64,000 bases of DNA from JACCZX01 sp963807155. GTDB taxonomy: Bacteria > Pseudomonadota > Gammaproteobacteria > Burkholderiales > Burkholderiaceae_F. Location of the stretch: the NCBI GenBank assembly GCA_963807155.1, contig CAWEAZ010000023.1:1-64000 (forward strand), given 5' to 3'. Shown here piece after piece: positions 48,951 through 56,571 of this stretch (positions are counted from its first letter, which is position 1; the number at the start of each line of letters is the position of its first letter). The position numbers and the translations under genes are program-made. The notes under the pieces were generated by a model, which was given only the letters and a program-made list of their open reading frames with translations, searched no databases and was not told where the DNA came from.

Positions 48951-48981
48951 CTCCGGCACGTCGTAGGACGACGTGCCGGAG
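48951..48981 (-). terminator. Perfect 14-bp hairpin after the Hsp20 operon
   Basis: CTCCGGCACGTCGT and ACGACGTGCCGGAG form a perfect inverted repeat around a three-base loop, 20 bases past the Hsp20 stop at 49001. On the minus strand it is followed by TTCTCACTG, a weak T-rich tail, so it is either a terminator for the hsp20 operon or a processing/attenuation structure before the hypothetical gene. Confidence 0.65.
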
Positions 48982-49000
48982 GTGTTCCTGCATTATCCGC

Positions 49001-49462
49001 TTAGCTAACTTTTACAGAGATGCGCTGCGGTCGCGCCTGCTCGTGTTTCGGAATGCGCACTTTCAGTACGCCATCCTTCAGCTGCGCCTCGATGCGGCCC
49101 GCGTCGAGCTCACGGCTCAGCGTAAAGCTGCGGCGGTAGCGCGGGATGCGGACCTCCGCGTATGTCGCCTCCAGCGCCTGCGGCGTAGCCGCGGTTATCG
49201 CTCCTTCAATTGAGAGCGCATCGTTTTCCACCTTGATCTCGAGCGATTCCTTCGAGACGCCTGGCATATCCGCGATCAACGTGATGCCAGAGTCGTCTTC
49301 CAGCACGTCGACTCGAGGCGTCATCGCCTGAGATTCCCGGCGCGCGGTACCCGACCGCAATGCATCCTGACGCGATGATTCTTGCGCTGGGTCACTCTGG
49401 CGATTTGTCTCTTGACGGCTTGCCGCTGCACGCGGCGCCTCAGCAACAAAACTGTCTTGCAT
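49001..49462 (-). CDS. Hsp20/alpha-crystallin family small heat-shock protein, gene 2
   Basis: 153 residues from the ATG at 49462 with GGAGG nine bases upstream. An N-terminal Q/S/R-rich extension (about 45 residues) is followed by the alpha-crystallin domain: PRVDVLEDDSGITLIADMPGVSKESLEIKVENDAL, then YRRSFTLSRELDAGRIEAQLKDGVLKVRIPK, with the conserved A-x-x-x-n-G-v-L pattern and a C-terminal basic tail. ATP-independent holdase chaperone. Transcribed with the Hsp20 gene upstream (25-base gap). Confidence 0.95.
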   Translation of the reverse strand: MQDSFVAEAPRAAASRQETNRQSDPAQESSRQDALRSGTARRESQAMTPRVDVLEDDSGITLIADMPGVSKESLEIKVENDALSIEGAITAATPQALEATYAEVRIPRYRRSFTLSRELDAGRIEAQLKDGVLKVRIPKHEQARPQRISVKVS

Positions 49463-49487
49463 GATCAACCTCCTGAGCTCCTTACGT

Positions 49488-49937
49488 TTATTGAACGGTG
49501 ATGCGTTTCGGCAGGGCAGACTCGCGGCGACTGATGCTGACGTGCAGCACTCCATCGCGGTAGTTCGCGTTCACCTTTGTCGAGTCAATGTCCTCTGGCA
49601 GGCTAATTGCGCGCCGAAACGGGCCGGCAAACCGCTCGTTGCCATAGATATTGACCTTGCTGTCTTCAAGGGGCAGCCCCGACTGGCGTTCGCCCGAAAT
49701 TGACAGCACGCCTCGATCGATCGTCAGCTCGATCTGCTTTGGATCGATGCCCGGCGCGAAGGCGTAGATTTCAACACTGGTCGCCGTGTTGCCAATATTG
49801 ATTGCCGGAAACGCGCCCGGCGCAGCGGACCGGATACTCGTGGGCAATCCCGACCATCCGGAGAGTTCGTCAAGTTCCCGGCGAAGCCGATCGAAATCAC
49901 CGAACAGGCCGGGGTACGTCACCATCGATGCAAACAT
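49488..49937 (-). CDS. Hsp20/alpha-crystallin family small heat-shock protein, gene 1
   Basis: 149 residues; the start at 49937 has AAAGGAGGACGAG upstream, and the methionine at residue 5 is a possible alternative. The N-terminus YPGLFGDFDRLRRELDEL and the alpha-crystallin domain (FPAINIGNTATSVEIYAFAPGIDPKQIELTIDRGVL, SKVNANYRDGVLHVSISRRE) are typical. The tail ALPKRITVQ carries the IxV-like C-terminal anchor. Tandem sHSP pairs are common and may form mixed oligomers. A heat-shock-type promoter is suggested upstream. Confidence 0.95.
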   Translation of the reverse strand: MFASMVTYPGLFGDFDRLRRELDELSGWSGLPTSIRSAAPGAFPAINIGNTATSVEIYAFAPGIDPKQIELTIDRGVLSISGERQSGLPLEDSKVNIYGNERFAGPFRRAISLPEDIDSTKVNANYRDGVLHVSISRRESALPKRITVQ

Positions 49938-50004
49938 TTCTCGTCCTCCTTTCCTCGTTGCACTTGCAGCAAATCGGTTTCGACTCCTAGGAGCCGCACG
50001 CGCA

Positions 50005-50033
50005 AGTTCGGAGCTCCTGGGCGCAATTTCAAG
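50005..50033 (-). promoter_or_regulatory. Possible sigma-32-type promoter of the hsp20 operon
   Basis: On the minus strand CCCCTTGAAATT matches the sigma-32 -35 element (CTTGAAA), and 15 bases further CCGAACTT is a weak match to the -10 element (CCCATNT). It would start transcription about 60 bases before the first Hsp20 gene. The -35 match is good, the -10 match poor. Confidence 0.4.
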
Positions 50034-50121
50034 GGGTACCCGTTACCCAAATAAAGGGGTTCGGCGGGTTCGGCGGGCACGCGTTTGGCTTCGGACACTG
50101 CTTTGCCGACGAGGGTGCCCG

Positions 50122-51783
50122 GTGGAACAGAAGTGGCCGCAGCAGCTGTGGATCGTCCGCCATGGTCAAAGCGCAGGCAACGTCGCGCGTGATTCAGCCG
50201 AGGCCGCGCGGCTGCCCTTGATCGACATCGCGGAGCGCGACATCGATGTTCCGTTGTCGCCGTTGGGTGAACAGCAGTCGATCGCGCTCGGCCAATGGTT
50301 CGGCCGCCTGCCGCGGGCTGCCCAACCGAACGTCGTGCTGTGCTCACCCTATGTGCGAGCCCGCCAGACTGCCCGGTTGGTGTTGGAGGCGGCAGGTATT
50401 GCTGCCGATTCGCACATCCTTCAAGCAGACGAGCGGCTGCGGGAAAAGGAGTTCGGAATCCTCGATCGGCTGACGACGTTCGGCATACGCGAGCGCCATC
50501 CCCAGTTGAGCGAGCAGCGTGCGCACGTCGGCAAATTCTATTTTCGCCCGCCGGGTGGCGAGAGCTGGTGCGACGTGATTCTGCGGCTGCGCAGCGTGAT
50601 TGACACGATGACGCGCGAGTATCGCGGCGAGCGCGTATTGATTGTTGCGCATCAGGTCATCGTCAATTGCTTTCGCTACTTGCTTGAGCGTATGAACGAA
50701 GCGCAGATCCTCGAGCTCGATCGCGTCGCCGACGTTCCTAACTGCGCCGTGATGCATTACGAATTCGATCGCACTGAGGGCAAGAACGGCAAGCTCGTCA
50801 CCCGATTAATCAATTTTGTCGCTCCTCTCGCCGAGGCGGGTACACCGATCACGACCGAGGCCGACGTGCCGGCGGCAGCCGAAGCCATGAGGGACACTGG
50901 CTCCGTAACCGACGCAGATCTCGTCGAAGTCGATGACGAATGTCTGCGTCGCTGGCCGCTGCCACAACCCGACGCCGATGGCGACAAGGAAGAGCGCGGT
51001 CGCGTGCTGATCATCGCCGGCTCGCGTGAAATGCCTGGCGCTGTGATCCTTGCGGCGAATGCGGCGCTGAACGCGGGAGCAGGCAAGCTGACGGTGGCGA
51101 CCGTCGCAAGCGTCGCAAGGCTGATCGCTACGGTAATTCCCGAAGCGCGGGTGATAGAGCTGGCTGAGACCGAAGCGGGCGGCATCGATCGAAGCGCGGT
51201 CGAGCGCGTGCGAGAGTTGTTGCCGCAGTTCGACGCGGTTTTGATCGGGCCTGGCATGCAAGACGAGCCGGCGGTCTGCGATTTCTGCGCGGAACTGTTG
51301 CAGCATCTATCGACACCAGTGCTGGTTCTCGACGCGGCCGCGATGGGCGTTGTCAATCAAGCACCGAACTTCTCGAGCCCGACGATCCTCACTCCGCACG
51401 CGGGCGAGCTCGCGCATCTGACGGGTCGCGACAAAGACGACATTACTGCGCAGCCGGCCGACGCAGCAGCATATGCATCGCGACGGTGGAACGCGGTTGT
51501 TGCGTTGAAAGGTGCAACGACTTTTATCGCGGCACCAGACGGCGCTCTTTGGCGGCACGACCGTGGCAATGTTGGCCTCGCGATTTCCGGCTCCGGTGAC
51601 GTCCTGGCCGGTGTCATCGCCGGCCTGGCATCGCGTGGCGCATCGGCGGAACAAGCAGCGGTATGGGGCGTCGCTTTACATGCGCGCGCGGGCGAGCGAT
51701 TGGCGGCACGCTCGGGACCGCTCGGCTATCTGGCGCGCGATTTGTCGGCGGAATTGCCTGCGCTGATGGCAGCGCTCGCCTAA
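50122..51783 (+). CDS. Histidine phosphatase / NAD(P)H-hydrate dehydratase fusion
   Basis: 553 residues in one uninterrupted frame from the GTG at 50122. The N-terminal half (about 1-220) is a phosphoglycerate-mutase-type phosphatase: LWIVRHGQSAGN with the catalytic RHG, SPYVRARQTARLV, and the second catalytic His in VLIVAHQVIVNCF. The C-terminal half (about 270-550) is a YjeF-C/ribokinase-like ADP- or ATP-dependent NAD(P)H-hydrate dehydratase: RVLIIAGSREMPGAVILAANAALNAGAGKL, ILTPHAGELAHLTG and the active-site SGSGDVLAGVIAGL. This half repairs hydrated NAD(P)H. No usual epimerase (YjeF-N) domain is present. The longer frame upstream runs antisense through Hsp20 and is rejected. Confidence 0.85.
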   Translation: MEQKWPQQLWIVRHGQSAGNVARDSAEAARLPLIDIAERDIDVPLSPLGEQQSIALGQWFGRLPRAAQPNVVLCSPYVRARQTARLVLEAAGIAADSHILQADERLREKEFGILDRLTTFGIRERHPQLSEQRAHVGKFYFRPPGGESWCDVILRLRSVIDTMTREYRGERVLIVAHQVIVNCFRYLLERMNEAQILELDRVADVPNCAVMHYEFDRTEGKNGKLVTRLINFVAPLAEAGTPITTEADVPAAAEAMRDTGSVTDADLVEVDDECLRRWPLPQPDADGDKEERGRVLIIAGSREMPGAVILAANAALNAGAGKLTVATVASVARLIATVIPEARVIELAETEAGGIDRSAVERVRELLPQFDAVLIGPGMQDEPAVCDFCAELLQHLSTPVLVLDAAAMGVVNQAPNFSSPTILTPHAGELAHLTGRDKDDITAQPADAAAYASRRWNAVVALKGATTFIAAPDGALWRHDRGNVGLAISGSGDVLAGVIAGLASRGASAEQAAVWGVALHARAGERLAARSGPLGYLARDLSAELPALMAALA

Positions 51784-51982
51784 TCGCGTTCAAAAACGCG
51801 TGAAGCGATGTAATTCAACGTCAATAGAAGCGCAGCACCAGCGCCGACGCGTAACCCACATCGGGCGGGGACTCGCAGGCTCGGGCATGAACGCGACCGG
51901 TGGCGAAAAGGTGGCCGTTGCGTCGTCTTCACTACGCGATGGAATTTCCCGCTGGCTCGGATCCTCCGGCTTCGTCGGTGCA

Positions 51983-52843
51983 TCAACGATTTCGCATCGA
52001 TCCGTGCGTGCGCGCATAGACCCAGGTGAACTCCGCGCCTAGCAGAAATATCTGAGCCGAGTAATACACCCAGACCAGAATGATGATTAACGATCCGGCT
52101 GCGCCAAAGCCGGAGGCAATTCCGCTTTTGCCGACGTAAAGGCCGATAAGAAAACGCCCGACCGTGAACAAGAGCGCCGTCACTGCAGCGCCGAGCCACA
52201 CGTCGTGCCAGCGGATTTTTACGCGCGGCATGATCTTGTAGATCATGGCGAAGGCCAGTGTGGTGACGAGATAGCCGACCACAATGTTGACGACCTGCGC
52301 CAGTACTTCCCAGCCCCCGAATGCGCCGCTCCACCACCTTCCGAGCGCCGCGACCGCGGCACTCAGCACGAGTGAAACGATCAGCAGAAATGCAATGCCG
52401 AGGATCATGCCGAACGAAAGCAGGCGCGCCCGTATCAGACCCCACCAGCCACTTGTTTTGTCTCGCTCCGGGGCACGCCATATGCGATCCAGTGCGTCCT
52501 GCAGTTCCCCGAACACTGTGGTTGCGCCAATGAACAGAAGCACGAATCCGATCACGGTCGCCGTGATGCCTTCGGTGGGTTTATTGACGCTGGTAAGAAT
52601 GTCTTCGACGGCCTTCGCAGCATCGGTGCCCATCAGCCCGCGTAACTGACCGAAGATTTCGCCGCGGGCAGCCTCGGGTCCGAAGATCAAACCGGCCACC
52701 GAAATGACGATCAGCAGCACCGGTGCCAGTGAGAACAAGGTGTAGTAAGACAAAGCCGCGCCCATGCTGGGTGCGTAGTCGTCGATCCACGCTGTAACAG
52801 CGGCTTTGATCAGTGGCCACCAGTTCTTCACATGCCAGCTCAT
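51983..52843 (-). CDS. YihY/BrkB family membrane protein
   Basis: 286 residues from the ATG at 52843. Six hydrophobic segments and the family patterns MGAALSYYTLFSLAPVLLIVI, VFGELQDALDRIWRAP, IMPRVKIRWHDVWLGAAVTALLF and ILVWVYYSAQIFLLGAEFTWVYA are all visible. The family is often called virulence factor BrkB but its transport role is unproven. The open frame stops after HGSMRNR; another frame continues HGS-CEIVDAPTKPEDPSQREIPS, so a one-base insertion near 51995 may hide a longer hydrophilic tail reaching toward 51830 or beyond. Confidence 0.92.
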   Translation of the reverse strand: MSWHVKNWWPLIKAAVTAWIDDYAPSMGAALSYYTLFSLAPVLLIVISVAGLIFGPEAARGEIFGQLRGLMGTDAAKAVEDILTSVNKPTEGITATVIGFVLLFIGATTVFGELQDALDRIWRAPERDKTSGWWGLIRARLLSFGMILGIAFLLIVSLVLSAAVAALGRWWSGAFGGWEVLAQVVNIVVGYLVTTLAFAMIYKIMPRVKIRWHDVWLGAAVTALLFTVGRFLIGLYVGKSGIASGFGAAGSLIIILVWVYYSAQIFLLGAEFTWVYARTHGSMRNR

Positions 52844-52972
52844 TGACCGCCCTCCGCGACGTTGGTGTGGCGCACTACGCAATCTGTATGCCTGTTCTCG
52901 AGTTGTCGAGGCAGGCCTGCCACGTGCCATGCGACCCCGCAACAATGTTCACCGGACTAACATCGCTCACGC

Positions 52973-53299
52973 ATGGTGACCTTCGACACGATCTCGGACG
53001 TTGAGGCATGGGCCAGGCAGCACGGAGGCTTGGACGCGGTCAATGAGGCGCTTGCACGGGGTGCGTTTGGCAACGATGCGCAATCGATTCGCACTGCGAT
53101 TCGTTATGTCGAGCGCGAAGAACTGAAGATCGCGGAGCGGCTCGGCATTGAGGATCGGCGTGGACGTGCAACAACCTCTGCGGAGCAGTACGCGCATGCA
53201 GCTCAGCGAAGTGCGCAAGAGGCGCTGATCAGCCGCTGGATAGCGATCGTCGCCGCGTTGATCGCCGTAGCCGCCGCGGTATGGCCGATGATCCGCTGA
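52973..53299 (+). CDS. Hypothetical protein with C-terminal membrane anchor
   Basis: 108 residues. The N-terminal part is helical and charged (DAVNEALARGAFGNDAQSIRTAI, YVEREELKIAERLG), and the C-terminus is one TM segment (WIAIVAALIAVAAAVWPMI), so it is a tail-anchored-like inner-membrane protein. No family recognised. It is divergent from YihY and convergent with the LytTR regulator, i.e. monocistronic. Confidence 0.6.
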   Translation: MVTFDTISDVEAWARQHGGLDAVNEALARGAFGNDAQSIRTAIRYVEREELKIAERLGIEDRRGRATTSAEQYAHAAQRSAQEALISRWIAIVAALIAVAAAVWPMIR

Positions 53300-53317
53300 C
53301 CACGACCGCTAACAACA

Positions 53318-54103
53318 TCACATCTGACGGAACAGGTGCAGATAGCTGCGACTGACCGGTAGAACCTCGTCGCGGCCCTTCAGGTGAATGTCGGCAGTCT
53401 CATTGAGACCGCGCTTGACATGACTGATTGCGCGCAGGTTCACCACCACGGAGCGATGTACCTGTGCGAACTGCACTGGGTCAAGCTGCGGCAGCAACTC
53501 CTTTAGCGGCGTGCGAATCAGCGCCTCGACAGGCTTGCCTTGATCGCCGCGCCAGCCGATCAGCGTGTACTTTTCATCGGAGCGCAGGAAGTCGATTTCA
53601 TCGACCGCGATCAGCCGCAGCGACTGCCCTACGGTGGCGCGGATCCAGTGCAGCGGTATCGGTGCCGCATCCTGCTTCAGCTTGGCCGCGAGCTGTTGCA
53701 ACAGCGCTTCGGTGTTCAGCGCCGGCTGCGCGGTTCGCAGCCGCTCTTGCAATCGCGCCACCGTGTCGGCCAACCGCGCAGGTTCCACCGGCTTCACAAG
53801 GTAATCAAGCGCGCCCTCCGCAAAAGCCTGAACTGCATACTGGTCGAAAGCGGTGACGAACACGACGTGAGCGCGGCGGCCGATAAGACGCGCCGCCTGG
53901 ACACCCGTGAGTCCTGGCATGTGCACATCAAGAAAACAGATATCGGGTTGCTGCGCTTCGAAGTGATCGACCGCCTCGCGGCCGTTGCGTGCTCGCGCGA
54001 CTACCTCCAGCTCGGGCCAGGCATCGCCAAGCTGGCGAGCAAGCTTGTCGCGCAACAACGGTTCATCGTCCGCGATTAGCGCAGTCGGTCGGCGCGGTGT
54101 CAT
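53318..54103 (-). CDS. LytTR-family response regulator
   Basis: 261 residues from the ATG at 54103, which overlaps the sensor stop by four bases. The receiver shows ALIADDEPLLRDKLARQL, the phosphoacceptor in CFLDVHMPGLTG, VVFVTAFDQYAVQAF and LVKPVEPARL. The C-terminal LytTR DNA-binding domain shows IDFLRSDEKYTLIGW, FAQVHRSVVVNLRAI and EVLPVSRSYLHLFR. Such regulators bind direct repeats upstream of exported or cell-surface genes. Intact. Confidence 0.95.
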   Translation of the reverse strand: MTPRRPTALIADDEPLLRDKLARQLGDAWPELEVVARARNGREAVDHFEAQQPDICFLDVHMPGLTGVQAARLIGRRAHVVFVTAFDQYAVQAFAEGALDYLVKPVEPARLADTVARLQERLRTAQPALNTEALLQQLAAKLKQDAAPIPLHWIRATVGQSLRLIAVDEIDFLRSDEKYTLIGWRGDQGKPVEALIRTPLKELLPQLDPVQFAQVHRSVVVNLRAISHVKRGLNETADIHLKGRDEVLPVSRSYLHLFRQM

Positions 54104-55180
54104 GTGTTGCCCCGCTGTACGGGGAAGGCGAGCTCGGCGCATACGCCGCCAGTCTGCTGCGCCGACAAGCTCAAATGGGCATCGCCACCGAAAGCCAGTT
54201 GCAGGCGTTCACGCAATGCGGACAGGCCGGTGCCGAGTCCGTCACCCGCTCGCTGCAGTCCGACGCCGGTGTCGGTGACGCGCACGTAGCAGCGATTCTC
54301 GTGCACGCGCACGCTGACTTCGATGCGACCGCCCTGCTCGCTCGGATCAATGCCGTGCCGCACGGCGTTTTCCACCAGCGTCAGCAGCGTCATTGGGGGA
54401 CATCGCAGTTCCAGTGCTTCCGCGTCGGCTTGTAGCGAGAACTGCAGGCGATCGGGCATGCGCATGTGCATGAGCTCAAGATAGGCCCGCGCCAGCTGCA
54501 ACTCCTGGCCGAGCGTTGTTGCCGGGTCGTGCAGGCGCGGCACTGCGGCGCGAAGGTAGGCGATCAGACTCTCGAGCACCTTCGACGCCTGCGGCGAACC
54601 CGTTTCGACGAGCGCTTGTACGTTGGCCAACGTGTTGAATAAGAAAGTGCGGCTGTACCTGCGCCTGCAGCAAATGCATGCGAGTGTCGAGCGCCTGGCG
54701 CGCCAACTCGCTGCGCTCGAGTTCGAACGCAAGCGCCTGGTTGCGCGCAAGCTCATCGCGCTGTCGCACCATGGCGCCCAACGCGATCCAGAGAGCGACC
54801 ATGATCCCTAGAACAGTCAGGCTGATGTAGCCGACCACACGTGCCTGGTTTTGCCCAAACTGCGGGCTCCCACCAAGCGTCACCCAATAGGCGAGCAGCG
54901 CACCCAGCGGCACCGCGACCACGACCGCAATGAGCTGCAGCACCCAGCGCGCAAGCCAGTTAGGCATCCGCGCCGGCCACCGTTCAGTCAGTCCGAAGGC
55001 GAGCATCGCCACCAGACCGACGATGATGCTGCGTGCGACAACCACCACGGTCGACGATTGCGACGACAGGCTAAGCAGCAATCCCAGCGGAACCGCGGTC
55101 GCGAGGGTGAACAACAACCGCTTCCAGCCCAACATCACCGCCAGGGCATGTGGCTTTGCAGAAACCGTAGACGAGGACAT
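54100..55180 (-). CDS. LytS-like sensor histidine kinase (one frameshift)
   Basis: About 359 residues. ATG 55180 opens MSSSTVSAKPHALAVML, then four TM segments (LLFTLATAVPLGLLLSL, IIVGLVAMLAFGL, LQLIAVVVAVPLGALLAYW, YISLTVLGIMVALWIALGAMV). The His-kinase domain of the LytS type has LLQAQVQPHFLFNTLANVQAL, with His in the PHF motif, and the ATPase part LLTLVENAVRHGIDP and GTGLSALRERLQLAFGG. The frame breaks near 54645 exactly within HFL/FNTL. It forms an operon with the LytTR regulator. Confidence 0.9.
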
Positions 55181-55357
55181 GGTTTGACGATAGCCCAGAC
55201 GCTGCATTCGCTGGGGTCGGGCGCGCTGGCGGTGCGACGAGCAGCGTTCTTTTGGGGTCGAGTGACTGTCGAAATGGCGGCTGAAACGACGCCGGTCGCA
55301 TGGGCGTCGATTTTGCTGGTGCACTTCCGTTAATTCTGATGCGGAGAGTCTCACCCG

Positions 55358-55507
55358 ATGATTCATCATGTGTCCGTCGGCACGACGGATATTAAGCGCT
55401 CGCGTGTCTTTTACGATCCCGTTCTGAAACTGCTGGGGCTGCGGCTTCTCAGTGCCGACCACGCATCAGCGGAGACTGTCACCGCAGGTTTGAGACCAAC
55501 GGCGTAG
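55358..55507 (+). pseudogene. VOC (glyoxalase-like) protein fragment
   Basis: MIHHVSVGTTDIKRSRVFYDPVLKLLGLRLL is the typical N-terminus of a VOC/glyoxalase superfamily protein, but the frame ends after 49 codons, less than half of the normal ~130. A neighbouring frame continues FETNGVAVRFSADW, still without a convincing second half before the next gene. It may be a relic, or a gene damaged by more than one indel. Confidence 0.55.
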
Positions 55508-55602
55508 CGGTCAGGTTTTCCGCGGACTGGTCCGCTAGCGGGAATATCGTTTGCCGTCACCGCTGCAGAGATGACGTCGTCCGCCAGTCTGCGAGGGATC
55601 CA

Positions 55603-56109
55603 GTGGGCAGTTCCTCATTAAAAACATCGCTGGACTCGGAGTTGCCCTTTCAGCGCAAACAATGGCGTATCGAGCGTATCGGCTGGACAGCAATGGCGGT
55701 GCTCATTCTCTATGCGCTCGCTGGGGGCCTGGGCGGCGGGGGTCCGCTATCGAACGCTGAAGTTGTTGCGGTGGATGGTAGTGCGCGCGTGCGGTACGAG
55801 AAATTTGCCCGCCAGCTCACCCCGACCACTGTTGAGATAAACGTCACCCAGCCGCCTGACGGACGTCCCACGCAGCTTCATGTGGATGGCAGTTACCTCA
55901 GTTCCACGACGATCAAGTTGATTGTTCCGGAGCCGGATACCACGACGATCGCGGATAACGGATACGTGTTCGGGTTCAAACGCTCGTCAGGCGTCGCGGA
56001 TACGAAAATCCGGCTGCAACTGGAGCCTCAGCGGATTGGCACGGCGAACGGGTGGCTCGTCATCAATAACGGCGAGAAGCTCGCAATCAATCAGTTTGTT
56101 TTCCCCTAA
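55603..56109 (+). CDS. Hypothetical single-pass membrane protein upstream of DUF421
   Basis: 168 residues from a GTG at 55603. One TM segment (GWTAMAVLILYALAGGLGG, about 29-47) separates a short cytosolic N-terminus from a beta-rich extracytoplasmic part (TVEINVTQPPDGRPTQLHVDG, SSTTIKLIVPEPDTTTI, ANGWLVINNGEKLAINQF). No family is recognised. It is nine bases from the DUF421 gene, so the two are very likely co-transcribed and may act together. Confidence 0.7.
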   Translation: MGSSSLKTSLDSELPFQRKQWRIERIGWTAMAVLILYALAGGLGGGGPLSNAEVVAVDGSARVRYEKFARQLTPTTVEINVTQPPDGRPTQLHVDGSYLSSTTIKLIVPEPDTTTIADNGYVFGFKRSSGVADTKIRLQLEPQRIGTANGWLVINNGEKLAINQFVFP

Positions 56110-56118
56110 GGACAACTC

Positions 56119-56571
56119 ATGGAATCGGTACTGCGTGCAGCAACGATCTACATCGCGCTCATGATCATCCTTCGTCTGGCGGGTAAACGCTCGCTTGCCC
56201 AGATCACGACGTTCGACTTTGTTCTGCTTCTGATCATCGGCGAGGCGACCCAGCAGGCGCTGCTGGGACAAGACTATTCGATCACCAATGCCATCATCGT
56301 CGTGATCACTCTCGTGACATTAGATATTGGGCTTTCTTGGGTTAAGCGTCACTCAAAAACCCTCGACAAGGTACTCGACGACGTACCGCTGGTGATTGTC
56401 GAGGACGGCGTAGCACTTAAGGACCGGATGGACAAAGCCAGAGTCGACGAAGAAGACGTGTTAAACGCAGCACGTCACTTGCAAGGCCTGGAACGGCTCG
56501 ATCAGATTCGGTACGCCGTGCTGGAACGCAGCGGTGGCATATCGATCGTGCCCAAGAAAAGCGCCTTGTAG
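56119..56571 (+). CDS. DUF421 (YetF-like) membrane protein
   Basis: 150 residues. The N-terminus has two to three hydrophobic segments (AATIYIALMIILRLAGKRSLAQ, TTFDFVLLLIIGEATQQALLG, TNAIIVVITLVTLDIGLSWV), followed by the conserved DUF421 cytosolic domain pattern LVIVEDGVALKDRMDKARVDEEDVLNAARHLQG and YAVLERSGGISIVPK. The arrangement GKRSLAQITTFDFV is diagnostic. Function unproven; YetF-type proteins are linked to spore or envelope physiology in Gram-positives. Its 3' end is overlapped by the antisense frame of the hybrid kinase. Confidence 0.92.
   Translation: MESVLRAATIYIALMIILRLAGKRSLAQITTFDFVLLLIIGEATQQALLGQDYSITNAIIVVITLVTLDIGLSWVKRHSKTLDKVLDDVPLVIVEDGVALKDRMDKARVDEEDVLNAARHLQGLERLDQIRYAVLERSGGISIVPKKSAL

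Noticed and set aside
51780..52481. 233-codon open frame on the minus strand overlapping YihY
   Set aside because: Same-strand shadow frame of YihY; only its last part, beyond the YihY stop, might belong to a frameshifted YihY tail.
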